This document shows, in pieces, positions 15,849 through 21,846 of a DNA stretch of 23,776 bases. The notes beneath the pieces are model-generated. The model ran no database searches. It saw only the letters and a program-made list of their open reading frames with translations, and was not told where the DNA came from. Numbering within the stretch: the stretch's first letter is position 1; each line of letters starts with the position of its first letter. This DNA is from a virus, in the IMG/VR virus record IMGVR_UViG_3300048999_000104, positions 1-23,776 of that record. One strand, written 5' to 3'. A program made the position numbers and the translations under genes.

Positions 15849-16993
15849 CGCAGCCCGTGGAGCGGGAGTACGCCGCGCTCGTCTACCACACGACGACGGG
15901 CAAGGTGCTCTACGACCTGGACCTTGCTGCCGAGCCGGAGTGGTCGAGGGTCGTCAATGATCCGGGCGGGTGGAAGATCTCCGTTCCGATAGACGGCGGC
16001 CCGCGCACGGTGAAGGTGCGCGAGTGGTGCGTGCCGGACCGGTTCTCTGTGGCGGTGCTGCGCGGAGACTTCGTGTGCCAGGCCGGGCCGATCACCCCCT
16101 ACGCGCCGGACGACAGCACGACGGTGTTCACGGTGTCCGGTAAGGGGATTTGGGACATCCTGAACCGGCGGGTGCTGCACAACGCGGCGCTGCTGCCGTC
16201 ACAGCGGCTCAACGACCCGGCGGCGGACATCACGCTGACGGGCACCCTGCCCTACATCGCGCGCGAGATCGTCAACCACCAGATCAACATGTCGTTCATC
16301 GCCGGGTCGAACCTGCCGATCGACCTGCCCGCGATCTCGGCGGGCGGAACGGACACCCGCACCTACCACGGTTTCGACCTCGCGATGGGCGGTGCCCGGC
16401 TGCGGGAGTTGACGCAGGTCGACGGCGGGCCGGACGTGCTGTTCCAGCCGTATCTCACGGTCGTCGGTGGTGCGCGGTTCATCCGGCACCGCATGTTGGT
16501 CGGCAGTCCATGGCTGACGCAGCCGGGCGTGCCGCTGCGGTTCGACTACCGCTCGACCCTGACCAGTCTGACGATCGCGGGTGGCACGTCGCCGGGCGCG
16601 GTCCGGGCGTTCGTGAAGGGTACGGGGAACGAGGCCGGCCAGCTCTACGGCTCGGCCGTCGCCACCGACCTGATCAGCGCGGGCTGGCCACTGACGGACC
16701 TGGTCGACACTGGCCACACCGACGCGTCCGTGCAGTCCACACTGGACGGTTGGGCGACGGCGGATGTGTCGCTGTCGGCCGGGCAGGTCGAGCAGTGGCA
16801 GGCCACTGTCCTTGCGGATGCCGACCCGCGGCTGGACACCTACGTGCCCGGCCACTTCGTGAACTACTCGGTCGATGACCACCATTGGCTCGCCGACGGC
16901 GTTTACGCGTGGCGGCTGCTCGGCGTGTCCCGCACCGGTTCGACACCGCGGGACCGGGTGGATCACCAGCTGCAAGCCGTCCGCGGCGGATAG
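15845..16993 (+). CDS. Tail hub protein (Gp37-like minor tail protein)
   Basis: This 382-residue protein is probably a baseplate hub or tail-associated protein like the ReqiPepy6 Gp37 family found in many actinophages. Supporting segments are an N-terminal strand domain (EYAALVYHTTTGKVLYDLDLAAEPEWSRVVNDPGGWKISVP), VFTVSGKGIWDILNRRVLHNAALLPSQRLND and, later, PRDRVDHQLQAVRGG. Hub proteins share the motif 'F…G.G…W.L…' followed by a helical linker. The GTG start at 15845 overlaps the previous TGA by four bases (GTGA), so it is coupled. In typical phages this gene directly follows Dit; here the fibre-like gene intervenes. Confidence 0.7.
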   Translation: MTQPVEREYAALVYHTTTGKVLYDLDLAAEPEWSRVVNDPGGWKISVPIDGGPRTVKVREWCVPDRFSVAVLRGDFVCQAGPITPYAPDDSTTVFTVSGKGIWDILNRRVLHNAALLPSQRLNDPAADITLTGTLPYIAREIVNHQINMSFIAGSNLPIDLPAISAGGTDTRTYHGFDLAMGGARLRELTQVDGGPDVLFQPYLTVVGGARFIRHRMLVGSPWLTQPGVPLRFDYRSTLTSLTIAGGTSPGAVRAFVKGTGNEAGQLYGSAVATDLISAGWPLTDLVDTGHTDASVQSTLDGWATADVSLSAGQVEQWQATVLADADPRLDTYVPGHFVNYSVDDHHWLADGVYAWRLLGVSRTGSTPRDRVDHQLQAVRGG

Positions 16994-17004
16994 GAGAGAC
17001 GCTG

Positions 17005-17727
17005 ATGGTGGCGAACCCTCGACCCGAACGGCCACGGTCGAGCGACTTCCTGGTGAACCAGCTCGCGGAGCTGAAGCAGCAGAAGGACGCGCTCACGCGG
17101 CAGTCCAAGTACCCGTTCATGGTGTCGCACGACGATCCCGCGCTCGGCAACATCGTGGACGTGGCGATCGTGCCCCGGCCCAACGGGCTCAACGGCGCGG
17201 CCGTGCTCATCTACGACGGTGCCGAACACCTCGTTCTCGGGTCCGATGTGGACGCCGGGTACGGGTTGGCGCAACCGCAGACGCAGGTCCCGATGTACCC
17301 GACCAGTCCCGGGTTCATCTTCAACAGCGGTACGTCATTTGCGTCGTACTACACGGGGCAGGTGCAGCAGAACAACAGCTGCTTTCTGGCGCAGTGGCGG
17401 ATGAACAACTCGTACGGCGGGGCGGCTCCGTCATCGACCGTCGAGAGCTTCGTCAGGATCACCGACTCGGTAACCGGCTGGTCGTGGCAGTCGCCCACCG
17501 TGCAGTCCGGGCCCACCACGGCGACCTCGCCCGGCCTGCTCACCACGTGCGGGCCGTACGCCGTGCAGGTGCCGCAGGCGAGCATCGGCAATTTCTTCAC
17601 TGTTGACATCTTTTCGCGGCTGGTCTCGGGCGGCGGCGGGTCGGCGGTTGCCGTCACGCCGCTGTCCATGATCGGCACGGCGCAGTTCTTCGCACAGGCG
17701 TACTTCGCCGGAATCGTTACACCGTAG
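17005..17727 (+). CDS. Minor tail protein (unassigned)
   Basis: This 240-residue protein is beta-rich with aromatic and Ser/Thr-rich segments (VAIVPRPNGLNGAAVLIYDG, GYGLAQPQTQVPMYPTSPGFIFNSGTSF, FVRITDSVTGWSWQSPTV) and a Gly-rich C-terminus. I do not recognise its family; position at the end of the tail genes suggests a tail-tip or fibre-accessory protein. ATG 17005 has TAGGAGAG at 16991-16998, in which the ribosome site overlaps the previous stop. No transmembrane or signal sequence is visible. Confidence 0.6.
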   Translation: MVANPRPERPRSSDFLVNQLAELKQQKDALTRQSKYPFMVSHDDPALGNIVDVAIVPRPNGLNGAAVLIYDGAEHLVLGSDVDAGYGLAQPQTQVPMYPTSPGFIFNSGTSFASYYTGQVQQNNSCFLAQWRMNNSYGGAAPSSTVESFVRITDSVTGWSWQSPTVQSGPTTATSPGLLTTCGPYAVQVPQASIGNFFTVDIFSRLVSGGGGSAVAVTPLSMIGTAQFFAQAYFAGIVTP

Positions 17728-17739
17728 GGAGATTGAGCA

Positions 17740-17892
17740 ATGAGCGATGTCAGCTTCGAGCAGATCAACACGGAGGTGGCTCGGCTCGTTTTCAGCGCCG
17801 AGGCGACCACGCAGTGGGACAACGTGCGATTCACCTTGGAGCGTGACGCCAACGACAACATCGTGGGTCTCACGATGATCAAGGTGGGCTGA
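17740..17892 (+). CDS. Small protein of 50 residues before the holin-like gene
   Basis: An open frame from ATG 17740 to TGA 17890-17892 encodes MSDVSFEQINTEVARLVFSAEATT…, 50 residues ending …IVGLTMIKVG. A ribosome site GGGAGA lies at 17727-17732 and the next GTG is two bases after its stop, so it sits snugly between neighbours. It is acidic and has a helix-strand look. There is no membrane segment, so it is not a holin itself. It could be a tail accessory or a lysis regulator, but no function is recognisable. It is below the length that automated callers often require. Confidence 0.65.
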   Translation: MSDVSFEQINTEVARLVFSAEATTQWDNVRFTLERDANDNIVGLTMIKVG

Positions 17893-17894
17893 CC

Positions 17895-18140
17895 GTGAGC
17901 ACGACGGACGATCGACGCAGCGGCGTCACGATCACCAACCGCGAGATCTACGACTTGCTGCTGGAGAACACCCGCGTGACGCGGGACCTCGCGGGCAAGG
18001 TGACCGCGATCGAGACGCGCGACACCGACCACGAGTCGCGGATCCGGTCACTGGAGCAGTGGCGGTGGACGATCGGCGGCGTGATCACGGTCGTCTCGTG
18101 GGCCGGCGCAGCCGCGGTGTCTGCGCTGACGGGGGGTTGA
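17895..18140 (+). CDS. Holin-like membrane protein (XhlA-type layout)
   Basis: This 81-residue protein has a hydrophilic N-terminus (residues 1-55: helix-forming REIYDLLLENTRVTRDLAGKVTAIETRDTDHESRIRSLEQW in heptad-like spacing) and one C-terminal membrane helix (about 58-77: WTIGGVITVVSWAGAAAVSA). That layout, and position directly before the endolysin, is typical of the XhlA/haemolysin-type holin-associated proteins of Gram-positive phages. GTG 17895 is the start used; its stop is two bases before the endolysin ATG. Whether it alone forms the lesion or needs a second protein is not visible. Confidence 0.72.
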   Translation: MSTTDDRRSGVTITNREIYDLLLENTRVTRDLAGKVTAIETRDTDHESRIRSLEQWRWTIGGVITVVSWAGAAAVSALTGG

Positions 18141-18142
18141 GC

Positions 18143-19126
18143 ATGGCACTCGGCATCGATATCTACCGTTCGTTCCAGACCGTCACCAGCTGGCCGGCAG
18201 TCAAGGGCGCGGGCGTCACCTTCGCCTACGTCAAGCTGACCGACGGCGCCGGCGTCGCCACCGGCGGCCGAGGCGACAACGAGGTGAACGGCGCAAGGTC
18301 CGTTGGCATCCCGGTGGGCGGCTACCACTTCGTGCAGGCCAGCCCCGGTCCGGCGGCGCAGGCGGACATACTGCTCGGCGAGGTGATCCGCACCGGCGCC
18401 ACCGGCTGTGTGCCGGTGCTGGATCTGGAGGACAACCCGCCGGGCTCCAGTCGCCCGAACATCCCGGACAGCCAGAAACGGGCGTTCGCCATCGCCTTCT
18501 GCCAGCGCATCATCGAGCGGGGCTACCGGCCGGGCGTCTACATGAACAACGCGTTGGCCAAGCTCCTGCGCCCAGACCAGTGGGGCGTGCCCGGCCTGGT
18601 CATCTGGATCGCGCGCTACGGCGGCAAGCCGGACGCGGCGGCCGGGCGCTACGACATCCACCAGTACAGCTCATCTGGCGCCATCCCCGGCATCACTGCT
18701 CAGGGTGTGGACCTCGATGAGAGCTACACCACGGCGCACCTCACGGCGGGCGTAACGGTGCCCGTCGCAGACCAGGAGGAAGACATGCCCGACCGAGAGC
18801 TGTTGCCCACCGGCGGGGCGCGCGCCCGCTCGGTGACCCTCACCGTTCCGAAGTCCGCCGCGGAGATCGTGGTGGCGCTCGGGTGGGTGCCGCTGTTCGT
18901 GACCAAGCTGGCCGTCTACGGCCCGTCGCCAGCCACCGGCACCACCGCGCTGTACGTGGAGGACCACGCCGCCGCGCCCAAGCGGATCGACGGCGGCCGG
19001 CCGTGGCAGATCGCCCTGGCCGCCGCGCGCGCCAAGGGCGACGCCGTCACGGTCGAACTGACGTACTCGCTCGCGCCGGCCCCGGCCGACAAGCCAGACA
19101 CCCGCGCGACGATCGGTTTCCGGTGA
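18143..19126 (+). CDS. Endolysin, GH25 muramidase
   Basis: This 327-residue protein is a lysozyme cleaving the peptidoglycan glycan backbone to release progeny. The GH25 barrel spans about residues 3-200: GIDIYRS at 4-10 (catalytic-site Asp6), YVKLTDG, YHFVQAS at 61-67, the DXE catalytic pair in VLDLED (D94/E96) and IHQYSSSGAIPGITAQGVDLDES near the end. After a linker (about 200-215, VADQEEDMPDRELLP), residues 216-327 form a strand-rich domain (SVTLTVPKSAAEIVVALGW, VTVELTYSLAP) that could bind the cell wall but matches no repeat family I know. No signal peptide is present, so it depends on the holin. GGGGGG at 18131-18136 precedes ATG 18143. A strong terminator ends the operon 23 bases downstream. 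Confidence 0.92.
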   Translation: MALGIDIYRSFQTVTSWPAVKGAGVTFAYVKLTDGAGVATGGRGDNEVNGARSVGIPVGGYHFVQASPGPAAQADILLGEVIRTGATGCVPVLDLEDNPPGSSRPNIPDSQKRAFAIAFCQRIIERGYRPGVYMNNALAKLLRPDQWGVPGLVIWIARYGGKPDAAAGRYDIHQYSSSGAIPGITAQGVDLDESYTTAHLTAGVTVPVADQEEDMPDRELLPTGGARARSVTLTVPKSAAEIVVALGWVPLFVTKLAVYGPSPATGTTALYVEDHAAAPKRIDGGRPWQIALAAARAKGDAVTVELTYSLAPAPADKPDTRATIGFR

Positions 19127-19149
19127 CCGCGCCTGGCTTCTGAACGACT

Positions 19150-19190
19150 AGAGCCCCGCTCCTGCATGACGCAGGCGGCGGGGCTCTTTC
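19150..19190 (+). terminator. Intrinsic terminator of the late operon
   Basis: AGAGCCCCGC (19150-19159) pairs with GCGGGGCTCT (19178-19187), and the interior contains a second stem CCTGC (19161-19165)/GCAGG (19171-19175). CTTTC follows. It lies 24 bases after the endolysin stop, so it ends the structural/lysis transcript. Its stem and tail sequence (GGGGCTCTTTCGT) is almost repeated by the terminator at 21776-21809. Confidence 0.9.
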
Positions 19191-19338
19191 GTCGTCTCTG
19201 GGGCGCGGGCCCGGCGCTGTTGCCTGGGGAGGCCGCCGGGCCCGCGTTGGTCATGGTAAGGCGGTGGCCGTCGTCGTGCACGGGCGTTGGAACCCGGCCG
19301 GTGCGGGGTCGAGGGGTCCGCCAGCACCGGCCGGGGGT
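19191..19338. other. Convergent intergenic region with two further stem-loops
   Basis: This stretch between the end of the late operon (+) and the last gene of the minus-strand mini-operon holds two perfect inverted repeats. They are CGCGGGCCCGGCG (19204-19216) with CGCCGGGCCCGCG (19234-19246), 13 bp with a 17-base loop, and CCCGGCCGGTG (19293-19303) with CACCGGCCGGG (19325-19335), 11 bp with a 21-base loop. The second starts three bases past the 61-residue gene's stop and is a candidate terminator for the minus strand. Neither has a good T-run. I see no gene between them. Confidence 0.7.
19293..19335 (-). terminator. Stem-loop ending the minus-strand mini-operon
   Basis: An 11-bp perfect inverted repeat (CCCGGCCGGTG / CACCGGCCGGG) lies just past the stop codon (19339-19341) of the last minus-strand gene. 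The T-run expected of an efficient intrinsic terminator is lacking, but two T residues and a G bulge follow the stem on the minus strand. Confidence 0.55.
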
Positions 19339-19524
19339 TCAGGGGAGTGGGTGGTGGTAGTGCTCGCACACCCATGCCGCGCCCGCATTGCGGTACTGCG
19401 TCTTGCAGTACATGCACCTGCTGATGACCTTCTGGTGCTCCGTCATCAGCGCGAGTTCCCATGGCTCGGCGCGCATTTTCGTGATCGACGGCAGTGGCGT
19501 GGCCTTCGTGACCATGACGCTCAT
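19339..19524 (-). CDS. Small zinc-ribbon-like protein
   Basis: This 61-residue protein, last gene of the minus-strand mini-operon, contains a cysteine/histidine cluster at its C-terminus. C37 and C40 (RCMYCK) are followed by C53 and H55/H57/H58 (VCEHYHHPLP). Spacing CxxC-x12-C-x-H suggests a small zinc-binding module. The rest is helical (EPWELALMTEHQKVI). Such small zinc proteins often bind nucleic acid or another protein. The ATG at 19524 overlaps the preceding gene's TGA as ATGA, so translation is coupled. I do not recognise the exact family. It has no antiparallel gene of merit. Confidence 0.7.
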   Translation of the reverse strand: MSVMVTKATPLPSITKMRAEPWELALMTEHQKVISRCMYCKTQYRNAGAAWVCEHYHHPLP

Positions 19525-19694
19525 CGGTACTTCTCCGGCAGCTTGTGCGGCTTACCGCCCTTCGGCCAGAACGCGCGGACGACCCGACTCCCGGCTTCGA
19601 TCTCAGCTTCCGTGAGGTCGTCGCCGAACTGGTGGGGCGTGGCGAGGATCGCGAACTCATCGTCGAGCGGCTGCTCGCTTTCCACCTCGGCCAT
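19521..19694 (-). CDS. Small charged protein, middle of the mini-operon
   Basis: This 57-residue protein starts at ATG 19694, where TGATG overlaps the stop of the upstream gene. It has an acidic first half (MAEVESEQPLDDEFAIL…DDLTEAEIEAG) and a basic tail (RAFWPKGGKPHKLPEKYR). No membrane or signal segment is present. An alternative reading that extends the same frame upstream to 19997 has a low-complexity Arg/Pro/Gly-rich character and would run antisense-like through the neighbour, so the short version is preferred. Both overlaps (TGATG and ATGA) support real coupled genes. Function is not recognised. Confidence 0.65.
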   Translation of the reverse strand: MAEVESEQPLDDEFAILATPHQFGDDLTEAEIEAGSRVVRAFWPKGGKPHKLPEKYR

Positions 19695-19972
19695 CACGCC
19701 CCACCTCTCCGCCTCGTCGAGAAGCACGGGTGGCAGTCCCGCGCGCGGTCCCGGTCCTCGCCCAGCTCCTGCGACAGCTCTCCCCGGAACGCGTACTTGG
19801 TGGGGGAGGTGAACCGCCCCTGCGTGCACTGGGGCTCCAGGAAGTCGCAACCTAGGTCGGCGACCTGCTCGCGGAGGTACCGGTGGTTCTGCATGTCCCG
19901 CGCCCAGAAGTGGACGGCGTACAACGCGGCATCCAGGTTTCCCGTGATCGCGGTCATCACGCGCCGTCCCAT
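19694..19972 (-). CDS. Small protein, first gene of the minus-strand mini-operon
   Basis: This 92-residue protein (…MTAITGNLDAALYAVHFWARDMQNHRYLREQVADLGCDFLEP…) begins at ATG 19972, with GTG 19960 or ATG 19957 as alternative starts. The N-terminal half is helical with several aromatic residues. Cysteines follow in GCDFLEPQC and CHPC. It is coupled to the next gene by a TGATG overlap. It is transcribed away from the XRE cassette across a 150-base region holding palindromic operator-like sites, which suggests it is regulated with that cassette. No family was recognised. Confidence 0.62.
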   Translation of the reverse strand: MGRRVMTAITGNLDAALYAVHFWARDMQNHRYLREQVADLGCDFLEPQCTQGRFTSPTKYAFRGELSQELGEDRDRARDCHPCFSTRRRGGA

Positions 19973-19997
19973 CTGGCCATGGGCTACACACTGACAC

Positions 19998-20033
19998 GAT
20001 TTCGCGAACTCAGTCTACGGATTTCGCGAAATC
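19998..20033. promoter_or_regulatory. Paired TTCGCGAA palindromes, operator-like
   Basis: GATTTCGCGAAATC (20020-20033) is a perfect 14-bp palindrome. GATTTCGCGAACTC (19998-20011) is a near copy 22 bases upstream, which places both on the same face of the helix. On the minus strand a weak -35 (TTGGTT) and -10 (TAGACT) can be drawn with an 18-base spacer containing the perfect palindrome. This is the usual position of a repressor site. The likely binder is the XRE protein encoded at 20893. Confidence 0.65.
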
Positions 20034-20050
20034 TCAACCAAGTGCACACG

Positions 20051-20104
20051 ATTGGACCAATTTTCGTCCCGCTGGTTGGTGCCATGATCGGAAGTCGCGA
20101 AACC
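20051..20104. promoter_or_regulatory. Additional palindromes and third operator-like half-site
   Basis: ATTGGACCAAT (20051-20061) is an 11-base palindrome around a central A. GAAGTCGCGAAACC (20091-20104) shares the TCGCGAAA core with the upstream operators. Both lie between the divergent genes. The second lies 19 bases before the 80-residue gene's start. Promoter elements on the plus strand are not clear. Confidence 0.5.
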
Positions 20105-20122
20105 CCCACGTCAGGAGGACCG

Positions 20123-20365
20123 ATGACTCAGCAACACGACGACCGGCAGCACGACGAACCGCTGGAACTGGAGTTCCTGGGTACGACCAGCGCGGGCGGC
20201 AACTGCCCGAACGCCTACCGCACCAACCGCGGCACCTTCGTGGTCCAGGGCTACAAGATCACCGACCCGTCCGCGCTGAAGAAGTTGCACGATCGCGGGA
20301 TGCCGGAGACCGAGACCGCAGTGGAGATCCCGGTCGAGCTGCTCGACTTCTTCCAGGGCGCCTGA
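20123..20365 (+). CDS. Small protein of the DUF6879/XRE cassette
   Basis: This 80-residue protein (central …SAGGNCPNAYRTNRGTFVVQGYK, then ITDPSALKKLHDRG and a C-terminal VEIPVELLDFF) resembles small proteins seen upstream of DUF6879 genes in actinobacteria. It appears to have a beta-hairpin core and a helix, with one conserved-looking Cys. It is not the canonical DUF397 partner (whose 'W.KSSYSGG.GGNC' pattern is different although the Gly-Gly-Asn-Cys is reminiscent). AGGAGGA at 20113-20119 gives a strong start at ATG 20123. The stop overlaps the next start closely (TGATGG at 20363-20368), so the cassette is translationally coupled. Confidence 0.78.
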   Translation: MTQQHDDRQHDEPLELEFLGTTSAGGNCPNAYRTNRGTFVVQGYKITDPSALKKLHDRGMPETETAVEIPVELLDFFQGA

Positions 20366-20883
20366 TGGGGGAGCGCCTGACCGGCGACGCGTGGGGCCGG
20401 GCGCTGCACAGCTTCACTCGGACCGCGTTCCGATGGGAGGCGCAAGGCGTCTATCGCGAACCGTACGAGCAGGAGTCGATCCGGCAGTTCCTCGCCGGGC
20501 AGCAGCCGGACACCGCGTTCCTACAGGACTGGCTCGACGACGTCCGCCGCACCACCGACGCCGGCCGCCGCTACAGCCGGGTGCGGGTCCTGACCGACCC
20601 GCTCACCGACTACCTGCGGTGGGAGCTGTCCATCTCGCACCTGAACGCCGCGGCTGGGGAGGAGATCCGCGTGCTCTCCGCCGCGCGGCAGCGCACGCTC
20701 GGCGTGCCGGACACCGACTTCTGGCTGTTCGACGACGAGTGGGCAGCGGTGATGCACTTCGGCGACGAGGGCTTCCTGTACGCCGACGTCGTCCGGGACC
20801 CTGCCGAGGTTGGTGAATTTCTCGAAATTCGCGACCGGGTGTGGGACGATGCTGTCGCGTTCGAGGAGTTCACTGTGCGATAG
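20365..20883 (+). CDS. DUF6879-like protein
   Basis: This 172-residue protein matches, from memory of the family, actinobacterial DUF6879 proteins. An N-terminal helical part ends in YSRVRVLTDPLTDYLRWELSISHLNAAAGEEIRVL (broken over two elements), then DTDFWLFDDEWAAVMHFGDEG, and finally a C-terminal RDRVWDDAVAFEEF. These genes sit next to XRE/DUF5753 regulators in Streptomyces and Pseudonocardiaceae; their biochemical role is unknown. The 3' end contains an AT-rich palindrome (20815-20830), unusual for the surrounding GC-rich codons, just before the regulator gene. ATG 20365 overlaps the stop of the 80-residue gene. Confidence 0.82.
   Translation: MGERLTGDAWGRALHSFTRTAFRWEAQGVYREPYEQESIRQFLAGQQPDTAFLQDWLDDVRRTTDAGRRYSRVRVLTDPLTDYLRWELSISHLNAAAGEEIRVLSAARQRTLGVPDTDFWLFDDEWAAVMHFGDEGFLYADVVRDPAEVGEFLEIRDRVWDDAVAFEEFTVR
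20815..20830. promoter_or_regulatory. AT-rich palindrome within the DUF6879-like gene, candidate internal operator
   Basis: GAATTTCTCGAAATTC (7-bp arms around a TC centre) lies about 60 bases upstream of the XRE gene start and is followed by GCGA, giving a core like the other sites (TTCTCGAA / TTCGCGA). It encodes GEFLEI(R) with codons that avoid G/C at third positions in part (GAA, TTT, GAA, ATT), unlike neighbours. Confidence 0.4.
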
Positions 20884-20892
20884 CGAGGGCGA

Positions 20893-21741
20893 GTGCCAAG
20901 CAGCTTCGAGAAGCGGCGGACGGAGTTCGGCGAGCAACTGCGCCAGCTCCGTGCCGCCGCTGGCTACGAGACCGGCAAGGACTTTGCCCAGGCGATCGGC
21001 TGGAACGCACCCAAGGTCAGCAAGATCGAGAACGGGCGGCAGACCGCCAGCGATGACGATCTCGATGCGTGGCTCGCCGCCGTCGACGCACCGGACGATG
21101 TCGCCGCCACGCTGCGCGCGATGCTTGAGTCGATCCGCAACGCCTACGTCACCTGGAAAGAAGCGGTCCGCGCCGGCCACCGCGCCCGGCAAGAGCAATC
21201 CATCGGTCGCGAGGCGAAAGCCAAGCGAATCCGGGCGTACGACGCCAACATGGTGTCCGGTCTCGTTCAGATCCCTGAGTACGCTCGCCACGCGCTGACC
21301 AAGCACGCCGCGATCCACGGTGGCGCACAAGACATCACCGAAGCTGTGCAGACTCGGATGCGGCGGCAGCAGATCCTCTACGAGCCCGGCCGCACGATCG
21401 AGCTGCTGACTACCGAGGCTGCGCTTCGGCACCCGGGCGCGCCGCGAGACGTCATGGTCGCGCAGCTGCATCGCCTGCTCGCCACGGTCGGCATGCCCGG
21501 CGTCCGGCTCGGGATCATCCCGATGAACGTCGAGCTGCCCTACCCGCTGACTACCGACTTCTGGATTGTCGATGACGTCGTGATGATCGAGACACCCACC
21601 GCCGAGCTGACCATCGACGACCCGGACGAGGTCGCCACGTTCGACAAGATCGCCGATCTGATGTGGACCGTCGCGGAGGAAGGCGACGCCGCCCGCGCCA
21701 CGCTCCTGCGCGTGCTCGGCGACCTTGCACCGGCGGGCTAG
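20893..21741 (+). CDS. XRE-family regulator with DUF5753 domain
   Basis: This 282-residue protein has an N-terminal helix-turn-helix at about residues 8-65 (FGEQLRQLRAAAGYETGKDFAQAIGWNAPKVSKIENGRQTASDDDLDAW) followed by a DUF5753/Scr1-type C-terminal domain (RIRAYDANMVSGLVQIPEYARHALTKHA; then TRMRRQQILYEPGRTIELLTTEAALRH; then GVRLGIIPMNVELPYPLTTDFWI, DDPDEVATFDKIADLMW). Scr1-like proteins in Streptomyces act with small DUF397 partners and regulate secondary metabolism and development. Here the partner appears to be DUF6879. GTG 20893 is the only in-frame start near GAGGGC at 20885-20890. It probably binds the TTCGCGAA palindromes (inference). Confidence 0.9.
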   Translation: MPSSFEKRRTEFGEQLRQLRAAAGYETGKDFAQAIGWNAPKVSKIENGRQTASDDDLDAWLAAVDAPDDVAATLRAMLESIRNAYVTWKEAVRAGHRARQEQSIGREAKAKRIRAYDANMVSGLVQIPEYARHALTKHAAIHGGAQDITEAVQTRMRRQQILYEPGRTIELLTTEAALRHPGAPRDVMVAQLHRLLATVGMPGVRLGIIPMNVELPYPLTTDFWIVDDVVMIETPTAELTIDDPDEVATFDKIADLMWTVAEEGDAARATLLRVLGDLAPAG

Positions 21742-21775
21742 GGCTGCCTTGTCGAGGCTGGCGCGGCGCACGAAA

Positions 21776-21809
21776 GAGCCCCGGCCGCCGTGAAGGCTGA
21801 CCGGGGCTC
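21776..21809. terminator. Bidirectional intrinsic terminator
   Basis: GAGCCCCGG (21776-21784) and CCGGGGCTC (21801-21809) form a perfect 9-bp stem with a 16-base loop. Read on the minus strand it is followed by TTTCGTG, a usable tail for the lipoprotein operon; on the plus strand it serves the XRE gene that ended 34 bases earlier. A smaller stem CGTGCC/GGCACG (21818-21840) precedes it on the minus side. Confidence 0.82.
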
Positions 21810-21846
21810 GCTTACTGCGTGCCGAGGGGCGGCAGGCACGTCGTGG

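Noticed and set aside
15845-17727. Peptidase or lysin domain in tail-tip proteins
   Set aside because: No H-E-x-x-H, NlpC/P60 or lysozyme motifs were visible in these tail proteins.
19148-19660. 170-residue minus frame covering the mini-operon and terminators
   Set aside because: It runs through three stem-loops and is Arg/Pro/Ser low-complexity; the overlapping genes at 19339-19694 have better composition and coupling.
19521-19997. 158-residue minus frame as one gene
   Set aside because: The first 100 residues are low-complexity shadow of the 92-residue gene; only the 57-residue end starting at ATG 19694 is plausible.
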